Assembly: GCA_910583855.1 (NCBI GenBank)
Contig: CAJTYL010000011.1
Span: 1-60,698 of the forward strand
Reading direction: 5' to 3'
Origin: an uncultured Christensenella sp.
GTDB taxonomy: Bacteria > Bacillota > Clostridia > Christensenellales > Borkfalkiaceae
DNA: 60,698 bases
The notes beneath the pieces are model-generated. The model was not told the DNA's origin. It did no database searches and worked only from the letters and a program-made list of their open reading frames with translations. Of this stretch, positions 6,689 to 14,047 are shown piece by piece (the first letter of the stretch is position 1; the number at the start of each line of letters is the position of its first letter). The position numbers and the translations under genes are program-made.

Positions 6689-6717
6689 TTGACAAAGTTT
6701 TTCTTCCGTCGTAAAAT
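6689..6717 (+). promoter_or_regulatory. Promoter of the ylxM-ffh operon
   Basis: TTGACA (6689-6694), 17-base spacer, TAAAAT (6712-6717). Predicted start near 6724 leaves a leader of only about 9 nt before the ylxM ATG. Confidence 0.75.
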
Positions 6718-6732
6718 TAAATTGTAAAACCT

Positions 6733-7173
6733 ATGGACAAGTTTTCTTTCATTACGCTATGGGACAGATACCGCGGGCTTTTGACGCTTACACAGCAGGA
6801 GATAACGGATTTGTATTTCAACCTCGATTTAACCCTGTCGGAGATAGCCGACGAAAAGGGAATAACGAGGCAGGGCGTTTCCGAGTGTCTTAAAACCTCT
6901 AAAAAACAGCTTGAAGAGTATGAGGAAAAGTTGGGCTTTTGCCGTGCAATGGAGGAACTTTGTCTAATTCAGTCATTTACGGTTACGGACGCGGGCAAAT
7001 GGGCGGAAGGTTTTAAAACCGCTCATCCCGAATTTACGGAAGAAGTTGCAAAGCTTGAAGAGATATTGTCGCGCGACTACGGGCAAGAGATTAAAGAAAC
7101 CCTTTCAGACCCCGCAAAGGTCAAACTTTTACGTCGGGGCGCAGCGTTAAAGCAAGGTTTAAAGGTAGATTAA
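6733..7173 (+). CDS. ylxM: YlxM, HTH protein of the SRP operon
   Basis: YlxM/p13-like protein, a predicted sigma-70 region-4-type helix-turn-helix protein that accompanies ffh in Firmicutes and is thought to modulate SRP. The N-terminal HTH region LTLTQQEITDLYFNLDLTL-SEIADEKGITRQGVSE is diagnostic. At 146 aa it is longer than most homologues (about 105-120) by an extra helical C-terminus. The ATG has no Shine-Dalgarno and sits about 16 bases after the -10 box, so the mRNA is nearly leaderless. Its TAA is directly followed by the ffh ATG with no intervening base. Confidence 0.9.
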   Translation: MDKFSFITLWDRYRGLLTLTQQEITDLYFNLDLTLSEIADEKGITRQGVSECLKTSKKQLEEYEEKLGFCRAMEELCLIQSFTVTDAGKWAEGFKTAHPEFTEEVAKLEEILSRDYGQEIKETLSDPAKVKLLRRGAALKQGLKVD

Positions 7174-8484
7174 ATGGGAGCGTTTTCTTCACTTTCCGAA
7201 AGATTAAACCACATATTTTCAAAGCTGACGAAACGCGGTAGGCTTACTGAGCTTGAAATCAAGACGGCTATGCGCGAAGTCCGCGTTGCCCTGCTTGAAG
7301 CCGACGTAAATATTCAGGTTGCCAAAGAGTTCTGCCGCGAAGTGTCCGAAAAGGCGGTAGGGCAAGAAATATTAAAGAGCCTGAACCCCGCGCAGCAGGT
7401 AATTAAAATAGTAAACGAAGAGCTTATCGCGTTAATGGGCTCTACAAACCAGAAGCTGAATATTTCCCCCAAGCCCCCCACGGTCGTAATGATGTGCGGC
7501 TTGCAAGGCGCGGGCAAGACGACGATGTGCGGCAAGCTTGCAGTCAATTTGAAAAAGAGCGGCAAAAAGCCCCTCTTGGTCGGGTGCGATATATACCGTC
7601 CCGCGGCGATAAACCAGCTTAAAGTAGTGGGCGGGAAAGCAGGCGCGGAAGTATTTGAAAAGGGTACGCAAAACCCCGTAAAAACCGCAAAGGAATCGGT
7701 TGACTACGCCCGGTCTATGGGCTACGACACTGTTATTATAGATACGGCGGGCAGGCTTGAAATCGACGAGCCGTTGATGCAGGAGCTTGAAAATATCAAA
7801 AAGTCGGTTGACGTGTGCGAAATTCTTCTCACCGTCGACAGTATGATGGGACAGGTTGCCGTAAACGTTGCCAAAACCTTCAACGAAAGGCTTGAGGTTA
7901 CGGGCGTAATTTTAACCAAGCTTGACGGCGACACCCGCGGCGGCGCGTGCCTATCCATAAAGGCGGTTACGGGCAAGCCGATTAAATTTATAGGCGTAGG
8001 CGAAAAGCTGACCGATTTAGAGCCTTTTTATCCCGACAGAATGGCGTCAAGAATTCTCGGAATGGGCGATGTTTTAACGCTTATCGAAAAGGCGCAGGAA
8101 GTCGTTTCCGAAGAGCAGGCAAAGGCAATGCAGAAGAAGATGCTTGAAAACACCTTTACCCTGGAGGACTACCTCGTCCAGTTCGAGAGTATGAAGAAGA
8201 TGGGCGGAGCGCAGGCGCTTCTTGCAATGATGCCCGGTATGGGCAGCAAGGTGAAAGCCGAGGACGTCGACGAGAAAAAAATCGAAAGAACCAAAGCTAT
8301 AATCCAGTCAATGACCAAAAAGGAAAGGGTTGAGCCTGCAATTATAAACTCTTCGAGAAAGAAGAGAATCGCCTCGGGCAGCGGCACCAGCGTGCAGGAG
8401 ATAAACCAACTTTTAAAGCAGTTCGAGCAGACTAAACAGTTGATGAAGCAGCTTAAAAGCGGCAAACGCCGCCTACCTTTCTAA
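7174..8484 (+). CDS. ffh: Signal recognition particle protein Ffh
   Basis: SRP54-type GTPase of 436 aa that binds signal sequences and SRP RNA and delivers ribosomes to FtsY. N domain at about 1-90; G domain with GLQGAGKTT (P-loop), DTAGRL and TKLDGDTRGG; Met-rich M domain from about 300 with FESMKKMGG, MTKKERVEP and SSRKKRIASGSG, the RNA-binding helix-turn-helix. Length and motif order are standard. It begins on the base after ylxM ends, so translation is coupled. A family A repeat starts at its stop codon. Confidence 0.97.
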   Translation: MGAFSSLSERLNHIFSKLTKRGRLTELEIKTAMREVRVALLEADVNIQVAKEFCREVSEKAVGQEILKSLNPAQQVIKIVNEELIALMGSTNQKLNISPKPPTVVMMCGLQGAGKTTMCGKLAVNLKKSGKKPLLVGCDIYRPAAINQLKVVGGKAGAEVFEKGTQNPVKTAKESVDYARSMGYDTVIIDTAGRLEIDEPLMQELENIKKSVDVCEILLTVDSMMGQVAVNVAKTFNERLEVTGVILTKLDGDTRGGACLSIKAVTGKPIKFIGVGEKLTDLEPFYPDRMASRILGMGDVLTLIEKAQEVVSEEQAKAMQKKMLENTFTLEDYLVQFESMKKMGGAQALLAMMPGMGSKVKAEDVDEKKIERTKAIIQSMTKKERVEPAIINSSRKKRIASGSGTSVQEINQLLKQFEQTKQLMKQLKSGKRRLPF

Positions 8485-8605
8485 AAAACGCATATAAGCG
8501 GCGCGATACTGCGTTCAACTTGCGTTTTGTTTCGGTTGTGTACGGCAAGTGCACGCCCTGCAACAAGACCGCGTGCGCCTTGTCTTGCTTGCTTCTCCGC
8601 ATCAA
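8485..8605 (+). repeat. Family A structured repeat, copy A1
   Basis: Starts AAAACGCATATAAG at the ffh stop codon. Apical hairpin GTGTAC-GGCAA-GTGCAC (8538-8554) inside TTGTT/AACAA. The 3' end (CTTGCTTGCTTCTCCGCAT) has lost the terminal arm that other copies keep. Confidence 0.7.
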
Positions 8606-8610
8606 CGCCC

Positions 8611-8695
8611 TCTTGTCATTATGAGACGTAGCAGAAGGATCTCATTCAAAACAGTTGCGCAAAAGTAGCGAAGAATTCCACCAACCAAAAAACGA
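8611..8695. repeat. Family C dispersed repeat
   Basis: CTTGTCATTATGAGACGTAG-type segment followed by AAGGATCTC and GCGAAGAATTCC, a diverged copy of the TGTCATTCTGAACGCAGTGA-AGAATCTC repeat also at 21717 and 54988. Confidence 0.55.
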
Positions 8696-8732
8696 AAAAT
8701 TAAATTTTATATATAAACAGGAGAATAAAAAA

Positions 8733-9029
8733 ATGGCAGTTAAAATGAGACTTACAAGAATGGGCGACAAGAAGAGCCCCTTCTACCGCGTAGTGGTTAT
8801 CGATTCAAGAAAGGCGCGTTCGGGCGAATATATCGACAAAATCGGTTACGTCGACCCCCTCAAAACCCCCGCTGAAATCAATATCGACGTAGAAAAGGCA
8901 AAATCGTGGCTTGCAAAAGGCGTTCAGCCCACCGAAACGGTTAAAAGTTATCTCGTAAAGGTTGGCGCAATGGAGCAGAGCAAAAAGCTTTCCGCGCCCA
9001 AGACTAACGATAAGAAGAAAAAAGACTAA
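8733..9029 (+). CDS. rpsP: 30S ribosomal protein S16
   Basis: S16, a small-subunit assembly protein, 98 aa. The start MAVKMRLTRMGDKKSPFYRV and the middle FIDKIGYVDP-like segment (YIDKIGYVDPLKTP) are diagnostic; a Lys-rich tail follows. The ATG at 8733 has CAGGAG ten bases upstream; the longer open frame to 8655 runs into repeat sequence and is not used. It sits 248 bases after ffh, separated by A and C repeats, so it may be partly uncoupled from ffh. Family B repeat begins about 80 bases after it. Confidence 0.97.
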   Translation: MAVKMRLTRMGDKKSPFYRVVVIDSRKARSGEYIDKIGYVDPLKTPAEINIDVEKAKSWLAKGVQPTETVKSYLVKVGAMEQSKKLSAPKTNDKKKKD

Positions 9030-9110
9030 TTTAAAAAACACATAGTTGAAGGCGTATATCAGGCGCTTTGCGTTGTTGCGGCAATTTTTCTAGGGTTAAT
9101 TCTAAAAATA

Positions 9111-9283
9111 ACTAACGGCGCAAGCAAAATCAGCGCACCCAATTTGTGGTTACGCCGCCTCAGCGGTGTGAATTTACATGATTATTATATGGCCGTGTGC
9201 CCTTAAAAATCGCGTGAAGAGCGGCAGAGCCGCTAAAAATCACAGAATTTTATTTGCTATTCTGCGCAAATAAAATTTGTGAA
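9111..9283 (+). repeat. Family B structured repeat, copy B1
   Basis: Begins ACTAACGGCGCAAGCAAAAT and contains GCGCACCCAATTTGT, GCGGTGTGAATTT and the perfect hairpin AGCGGC-AGA-GCCGCT (9220-9234). About 170 bases in the gap between rpsP and khpA. Matches copy B2 at 58301 over most of its length. Confidence 0.7.
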
Positions 9284-9294
9284 GGAGACTTTTT

Positions 9295-9549
9295 ATGAAC
9301 GAAAAAATTCTTGATTTAATTAAATATGTGGTTGAAACTTTTGCGGAAAAGAAAGACGAAATCGATTACGAAGTCGAAGAAAGGGAAAGCGTTATCGAAG
9401 TAACCGTTCTTCTTGATGAAAGCGATATGGGCAAGGTTATCGGCAAGCAGGGCAAAATTGCCAAGGCTTTAAGAACGCTCGTCGCTTCTTCAACGCCCCG
9501 CAGTTCAAAGCGTTACGCGGTTGAAATTAAAGAAAAGCATAACCGGTAG
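9295..9549 (+). CDS. khpA: KH-domain RNA-binding protein KhpA
   Basis: Single KH domain protein (YlqC/KhpA), 84 aa. It binds RNA, usually with KhpB, and affects cell division and translation in Firmicutes. The GXXG loop is seen in MGKVIGKQGKIAKALRTLV. Start has GAAGGAG seven bases upstream. Placement between rpsP and rimM is the standard Firmicutes order. An extra 250-base gap with a family B repeat separates it from rpsP. Confidence 0.95.
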   Translation: MNEKILDLIKYVVETFAEKKDEIDYEVEERESVIEVTVLLDESDMGKVIGKQGKIAKALRTLVASSTPRSSKRYAVEIKEKHNR

Positions 9550-9618
9550 TATTTAGTCGCGCAAATTTTTTTGCGCGATTTTTACCGTATTAAAACGCGT
9601 AAATCACGGGTAATTTTT

Positions 9619-10116
9619 ATGGAAGATAAACTTAACGTAGCAATTGTTTTAAAGCCGCAAGGCATCCGCGGAGAGGTGAAGGTCAAAGCTCTTTGCGACA
9701 GCGCAGAGGACTTAAAGGGTTTAAAGCGCGTATTTATAGACGGCGTAGAGTACGGCGTTTTAGGCGTACGCGCACAGGGCGAAACTGGCTATATATCTTT
9801 AAAGGGCATCTTTGACAGGAACGCCGCCGAACATCTGCGCGGCAAGGATATTTTTGCTTTGCGCGATGATATGCCGCCTCTGCCGGAGGACCGCTTTTAT
9901 ATCGCGGATTTGACGGGGTGTGCCGTCGTCGCCTCTTCGGGTGAAGAGATTGGCGAGGTTGTGTCCGTTACGCCCGCAAGAACGGATATTTACACCATTA
10001 CAACCACCAAGGGCGAGGTGAGCTTCGCCGCCGCCGAGGGCGTAATAGAAGAGATAGACGTGCAAAGCAAAAAAATCACCGTTAACGAAAAAAGATTTAA
10101 GGAAGTTTCGGTTTGA
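9619..10116 (+). CDS. rimM: 16S rRNA processing protein RimM
   Basis: 30S maturation factor that binds S19, 165 aa. N-terminal RimM barrel starts LNVAIVLKPQGIRGEVKVKA; the C-terminal PRC-barrel-like part includes DRFYIADLTGCAVV and IGEVVSV-like segments (EEIGEVVSVTPA). I start it at the ATG at 9619 because family proteins begin within a few residues of the KPQG motif; the longer frame from 9571 adds an unrelated basic stretch. The Shine-Dalgarno is weak. It overlaps trmD by four bases. Confidence 0.95.
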   Translation: MEDKLNVAIVLKPQGIRGEVKVKALCDSAEDLKGLKRVFIDGVEYGVLGVRAQGETGYISLKGIFDRNAAEHLRGKDIFALRDDMPPLPEDRFYIADLTGCAVVASSGEEIGEVVSVTPARTDIYTITTTKGEVSFAAAEGVIEEIDVQSKKITVNEKRFKEVSV

Positions 10117-10790
10117 AAATCACCGTGCTGACGCTGTTCCCCGATATGTTCGCGCCGTTAAAGGAGAGCATAGTCGGGCGAGCAGTAAATTCGGGAAAAC
10201 TTAATATCGAAACCGTGAATATCCGCGACTTTGCCGAAAACAAGCACTTAAAGTGCGACGACTATCCTTTCGGCGGGGGCGCGGGAATGGTTATGCTGCC
10301 CCAGCCCATTGCCTCCGCAATAGAGGCGGTCGACCCCGAACACATGGCAAGACGCATATATCTTTCGCCAAAGGGTGAAAAATTCAGGCAGGAAAAGGTC
10401 TTTTCTCTTCTCGGCCACGACCATATAGTGCTGCTTTGCGGGCACTACGAAGGGATTGACCAGCGAGTAATCGACTTGTATATCGATGAGGAAATTTCAA
10501 TCGGGGATTACGTTTTAACGGGCGGCGAGCTGCCCGCAATGGTGGTTTGCGACTGCGTTGCGCGCTATGTCGACGGAGTTATTTCGGACGGTTCTTTGGT
10601 GGATGAAAGTTTTTCCTGCGGCGGGCTTGAATATCCTCAGTACACCCGCCCTGCGGAATTCAAGGGGCTGAAGGTGCCCGATGTGCTTCTTTCGGGCGAC
10701 CATAAAAAAATTGACGAATGGAGAAGGGAACAGTCGGCAAAGCTCACCAAGGCGCGCCGCCCCGACCTGTTGAAGGGGGTCGAAAAATGA
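10113..10790 (+). CDS. trmD: tRNA (guanine-N1-)-methyltransferase TrmD
   Basis: SPOUT-fold enzyme that methylates G37 of tRNAs using S-adenosylmethionine, 225 aa. Motifs: TLFPDMFAPL at the N-terminus, DYPFGGGAGMVM, LLCGHYEGIDQRV and ISIGDYVLTGGELPAM, the trefoil knot that binds SAM. The start is TTG inside the rimM stop (TTGA), with AAGGAAG upstream, so it is coupled to rimM. Slightly shorter than the usual 240-250 aa. Its stop overlaps the rbgA start as ATGA. Confidence 0.97.
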   Translation: MKITVLTLFPDMFAPLKESIVGRAVNSGKLNIETVNIRDFAENKHLKCDDYPFGGGAGMVMLPQPIASAIEAVDPEHMARRIYLSPKGEKFRQEKVFSLLGHDHIVLLCGHYEGIDQRVIDLYIDEEISIGDYVLTGGELPAMVVCDCVARYVDGVISDGSLVDESFSCGGLEYPQYTRPAEFKGLKVPDVLLSGDHKKIDEWRREQSAKLTKARRPDLLKGVEK

Positions 10791-11641
10791 AAACCATACA
10801 GTGGTTTCCCGGGCATATGACGAAGGCGATGCGAATGATGGAGGAGCATCTGTCGCTAGTGGACGGAATAGTTTTCGTGCTCGACGCAAGGTGCCCCGCT
10901 GCTTCTTTCAACGCGCGGCTCAAAACGATGGCGCGGCAAAAGCCCGTCTTGTACGTTTTGAATAAGGGCGATTTAGCCGACGAGCGCGCCGACGTTTTAC
11001 TTAAAATTATAAGAGACGCGGGTGCAAAAGCGGTTAAGATAAACGCCGTAAATTCGGGTTCAAAGAGGGATATTACAGGGGCAATCGAAAATTTGGTTGC
11101 AGAAAAACGCGAAAAGGCGTTTGAAAAGGGTTATAACAGAATTTTCCGTTTTATGGTTGCTGGCGTACCCAACACGGGCAAGTCAACCTTAATAAATTTG
11201 CTTGCGGGCAACAAGCGTGCGGAAACGGGAGACAAGGCTGGCGTAACCCGTGGCAAGCAGTGGATACGGTGCGACGGGTTCGAGCTTTTGGATACTCCCG
11301 GAACTATGCCGCCCGCTTTTGAAAACCAGTATCTTGCAACCCACCTAGCATACGTGGGCAGCGTCAACGACGATATACTCGATATGGACGATATCGCGCT
11401 TGCGCTTTTAGCCGAGCTTGCGGGGAAATATCCGCAAAGGCTTTTGGAAAGATACGGCGTCGAGGGCGGTACGCCCCTTGATATGCTTGAAGCAGTGTGC
11501 GTAAGGCGGGGTTTTCTTCTGCGCGGAGGGGAGTACGATTACGAGCGTGCGGAACGCGCCGTCATAGACGATTTCAGAAAGGGCAAGCTGGGCAGAATAA
11601 CGCTCGATACGCCCGACGATATAAAGGGATTGAAGTTTTAA
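10787..11641 (+). CDS. rbgA: Ribosome biogenesis GTPase RbgA (YlqF)
   Basis: Circularly permuted GTPase needed for late 50S assembly, 284 aa. The permuted order is visible: G4 (LNKGDLAD) comes before G1 (GVPNTGKSTLINLLAG), then G3 (DTPGTM). It begins MKTIQWFPGHMTKAMR, the family start, at the ATG that overlaps the trmD stop, with GAAGGGGG upstream. In Bacillus rplS lies between trmD and rbgA; here rplS has moved about 3 kb downstream. It ends directly against the rnhB ATG. Confidence 0.96.
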   Translation: MKTIQWFPGHMTKAMRMMEEHLSLVDGIVFVLDARCPAASFNARLKTMARQKPVLYVLNKGDLADERADVLLKIIRDAGAKAVKINAVNSGSKRDITGAIENLVAEKREKAFEKGYNRIFRFMVAGVPNTGKSTLINLLAGNKRAETGDKAGVTRGKQWIRCDGFELLDTPGTMPPAFENQYLATHLAYVGSVNDDILDMDDIALALLAELAGKYPQRLLERYGVEGGTPLDMLEAVCVRRGFLLRGGEYDYERAERAVIDDFRKGKLGRITLDTPDDIKGLKF

Positions 11642-12244
11642 ATGGACAAGCTGAAATACGAAAGAGAACTGAACGTTAAGGGCTTTAAATATGTTTGCGG
11701 CGTTGACGAGGTGGGGCGCGGACCGCTTGCGGGACCCGTCGTATGCGCGGCGGTTATAATGCCCGTTGACGATATTATAGATGGAGTTGACGACAGCAAA
11801 AAACTTACCCCCAAAAAGCGCGTTTGCCTTGCCGAAAAAATCAAGGAAAAAGCGATTGCCTACGCAATATGCCGTGTTGAAGCGCAGGTTATAGACAAAA
11901 TCAACATTCTCGAAGCCACGAAGCTGTGCATGAAAAACGCGATAGAAAGCCTTGGCGTTAAGCCCGATTTCGTGCTTGTCGACGGAAATATGACGATAGA
12001 TATTGTCGTACCGCAGCAAAGCGTGATAAAGGGCGATTATTACAGCTATTCCATTGGCGCGGCGTCCATTATCGCAAAGGTCTGCCGTGATAATATTATG
12101 GACGAATACGCCGCCGTTTACCCCGACTATGCCTTTGAGGAAAATAAGGGTTACGGCACTAAAAAACATATAGAAGGAATTATAAGCGCGGGGCTTTGTC
12201 CCATTCACCGCAGAAGCTTTACGAAGAAATGGCAAAGTCGGTAG
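11642..12244 (+). CDS. rnhB: Ribonuclease HII
   Basis: RNase H type 2 that cuts RNA in RNA-DNA hybrids and at single ribonucleotides, 200 aa. Catalytic acidic motif VCGVDEVGRGPLAGPVV near residue 20; further conserved segments VDGN, ASIIAKVCRD and YPDYAFEENKGYGTKKH; C-terminal PIHRRSF. Length is normal. Starts on the base after rbgA ends. Confidence 0.97.
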   Translation: MDKLKYERELNVKGFKYVCGVDEVGRGPLAGPVVCAAVIMPVDDIIDGVDDSKKLTPKKRVCLAEKIKEKAIAYAICRVEAQVIDKINILEATKLCMKNAIESLGVKPDFVLVDGNMTIDIVVPQQSVIKGDYYSYSIGAASIIAKVCRDNIMDEYAAVYPDYAFEENKGYGTKKHIEGIISAGLCPIHRRSFTKKWQSR

Positions 12245-12588
12245 AAAACGAAAATATAAAACTCGGCAGAAAGGGTGAAAGGCAAGCGCAAAAATACTTA
12301 AAGCGCAGTGGCTGGAAAATCCTCGAAACAAACTGGAAGAACCCGTTCGGAGAAGTGGATATCATTGCCCGAAAGGGCGATACCTGCGCCTTTATCGAAG
12401 TTAAAACGCGGCTTACCGATACTTTCGGCGCGCCGTCCGAAGCGGTGCAAAATAGTCGGAAACTCAAATATATTCGCGGGGCAAACTATTATTTTATCAA
12501 TAAGGAAATAGACTGTACCGTGCGTTTTGATATTATAGAAATTTATAAGGGCGAATTAAACCACATTGAAAATGCTTTTATGATTTGA
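12229..12588 (+). CDS. yraN: UPF0102 (YraN) family endonuclease-like protein
   Basis: YraN/UPF0102 protein, 119 aa, with a restriction-endonuclease-like fold and unproved role in DNA processing. Motifs in order: KLGRKGERQAQKYLKRSGW, NPFGEVDIIARKGD, FIEVKTR; these carry the E, D and E-x-K residues of the nuclease fold. I take the ATG at 12229, which overlaps rnhB by 16 bases; the frame is open further upstream within rnhB. Usual Firmicutes neighbour of rnhB. Confidence 0.92.
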   Translation: MAKSVENENIKLGRKGERQAQKYLKRSGWKILETNWKNPFGEVDIIARKGDTCAFIEVKTRLTDTFGAPSEAVQNSRKLKYIRGANYYFINKEIDCTVRFDIIEIYKGELNHIENAFMI

Positions 12589-12606
12589 GTGAATGGAGGA
12601 AGGAAA

Positions 12607-13233
12607 ATGGAAAAGAGAGCGTACGAAATTTTTTCAAAGGCGACGAGGGAAGTCAGCATTAAGGTAATTCCCGGTCACTTTGCAACGAGGCATTCGCACG
12701 TCAATTACTGCGTGGATATGACAAAGGTCAAGTCAGAGCTCAACGCGTCTAAGGCGACGGCAAAACTCTTCTGCGATGCTTTGGGCGCAACTCCCGTGGA
12801 CACCATTATCACGCTTGACAGAATGAAAATGGTAGGCGCATTCATTGCGCATTACCTTTCCCATACCCACATAAACAAGGGCCAGGACATTGCCGTTATT
12901 TCTCCCGAAATTTCAAACGACAAACTTCTTTTACGCGATAACTTTTTGTCCTACGTCAAGGATAAACGCGTTATGCTTTTGACGGCGTCTGCTACGACGG
13001 GTAAGGACGTGAACAGCGTGGTGGAGGGCATCCGATTTTACGGCGGCATACCCGTCGCGGTTGCCAACGTGTTCGGCGGCGACTTTGCTTGCGACGTTCC
13101 CGTATACAAGCTTTTCGGACTTTCGGACGTTCCCGACTATTCGTCCAACTCCTCCGTAGGCTGCCCTCTGTGCAAAGCGGGCGTTAAGGTTGATGCGGTA
13201 GTTAATTCATACGGTTACAGCAAAATAATATAA
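12607..13233 (+). CDS. Orotate phosphoribosyltransferase-like protein with degenerate PRPP loop
   Basis: Type I phosphoribosyltransferase fold, 208 aa. The overall pattern (hydrophobic strand VMLLTASATTGKDVNSVVEGIRFYGG at about residues 118-143) is where PyrE-like enzymes carry the PRPP loop, normally two acidic residues before TTG. Here they are TAS-A, so the acidic pair is absent. A CPLCKAGVKVDAVVNSYGY end with two Cys is seen in similar clostridial proteins. It sits away from pyrimidine genes, after yraN, with a strong GGAGG-AAGG site. It may be a regulator or a PRTase with changed chemistry rather than PyrE. Confidence 0.7.
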   Translation: MEKRAYEIFSKATREVSIKVIPGHFATRHSHVNYCVDMTKVKSELNASKATAKLFCDALGATPVDTIITLDRMKMVGAFIAHYLSHTHINKGQDIAVISPEISNDKLLLRDNFLSYVKDKRVMLLTASATTGKDVNSVVEGIRFYGGIPVAVANVFGGDFACDVPVYKLFGLSDVPDYSSNSSVGCPLCKAGVKVDAVVNSYGYSKII

Positions 13234-13428
13234 AAAACGCATATAAGCCGCGCGATAGGCGGGCGGCTTATATTACGCACTCTGCGGCGTTGCGCTTCGT
13301 GCCGCCTTGCTCATTTAAGATAAGTGAAATCGCTGCGGACGGTACCTGCGCGCCTTGCATACGACACAATCTCCGCCATTCGTAAGGCAAGGCTTTTCTT
13401 TGTCTCGCTTGCTTCTCTGCGTTTTTAA
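13233..13428 (+). repeat. Family A structured repeat, copy A2 (long)
   Basis: Starts AAAAAACGCATATAAGC at the stop codon, ends GCTTCTCTGCGTTTTT. Apical hairpin TCATTT-AAGAT-AAGTGA (13311-13327) within CCGC/GCGG. At 196 bases the longest copy, with an insertion between the apical hairpin and the 3' arm. Confidence 0.7.
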
Positions 13429-13545
13429 CCTACTTACCGTCATTCAGTGGGTGTGCAAATAATTCTCTGTTTCCCCTACATATATAATATGTATAGAAAT
13501 TGCGGAAATTGTTTTGTGAAAATTGCGACACACCCCTAAAATAAG
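13429..13545. other. Gap before rplS with a long inverted repeat
   Basis: Holds GGGTGTG (13448) and CACACCC (13530) about 75 bases apart as an inverted repeat; otherwise nothing interpretable. Confidence 0.35.
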
Positions 13546-13574
13546 TTGCTTTTTGATTTTTTATTTGATAATAT
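13546..13574 (+). promoter_or_regulatory. Candidate rplS promoter
   Basis: TTGCTT (13546-13551), 17-base spacer, TAATAT (13569-13574). Gives a leader of about 60 nt that contains the hairpin at 13588. Confidence 0.5.
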
Positions 13575-13584
13575 TAATTTCGAC

Positions 13585-13625
13585 TTCGGACGGTCCTCTG
13601 CTTAAAGTAGTGCAAGAACGTCTCA
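13585..13625 (+). promoter_or_regulatory. Candidate L19 leader element
   Basis: Two nested helices, GGACG/CGTCT (13588/13619) around CTGCT-TAA-AGTAG, with conserved-looking GTCCT and TGCAAGAA internal loops, directly upstream of rplS. Position and shape fit the r-protein L19 leader known in Firmicutes; I could not compare it with the model. Confidence 0.45.
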
Positions 13626-13643
13626 ATAATACGGAGGTTTATT

Positions 13644-13988
13644 ATGAAAGGTTTAGTTGAAGCCATTGAGAACGAGGGTATGAAAAAGGAAGTGCCCGTA
13701 TTCAACGTAGGCGATACCGTTAAAGTAGGTTTCAAGGTCATAGAAGGTACCAAGGAAAGAATTCAGAACTTTGAAGGCGTAGTTATCGCTAAAAAGCACG
13801 GCGGCATAAGAGAAAGCTTCACCGTAAGAAGACTTTCTTTCGGCGTGGGCGTTGAAAGAACGTTCCCCCTGCATTCCCCCAAGATTGCCTCGATTACCGT
13901 AGTTAAACGCGGTAAAGTAAGACGTGCAAAGCTTTACTACCTGCGCGGGCTTACAGGCAAGGCTGCAAAGATAGCAGAAATCAAATAA
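13644..13988 (+). CDS. rplS: 50S ribosomal protein L19
   Basis: L19, at the 30S-50S interface, 114 aa. Diagnostic stretches: FNVGDTVKVGFKVIEGTKER, the VIAKKHGG segment, SFTVRRLSFGVGVERTFPLHSP and the basic GKVRRAKLYYLRGLTGKAAKI end. Start has CGGAGG eight bases upstream. It is normally placed after trmD; here it has its own promoter, leader and terminator 3 kb downstream and is a separate unit. Confidence 0.97.
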   Translation: MKGLVEAIENEGMKKEVPVFNVGDTVKVGFKVIEGTKERIQNFEGVVIAKKHGGIRESFTVRRLSFGVGVERTFPLHSPKIASITVVKRGKVRRAKLYYLRGLTGKAAKIAEIK

Positions 13989-13993
13989 TTAAA

Positions 13994-14022
13994 AAAAGCT
14001 CCCGCTATGCGCGGGAGCTTTT
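13994..14022. terminator. rplS terminator
   Basis: Stem AAAAGCTCCCGC / GCGGGAGCTTTT with loop TATGC, then TTAAATTT. Confidence 0.85.
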
Positions 14023-14047
14023 AAATTTACCTAAGAAGGTTTTAAAA

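Noticed and set aside
11408..12331. 307-codon minus-strand frame opposite rbgA, rnhB and yraN
   Set aside because: The plus-strand genes are certain; this frame has no start signal and unnatural composition.
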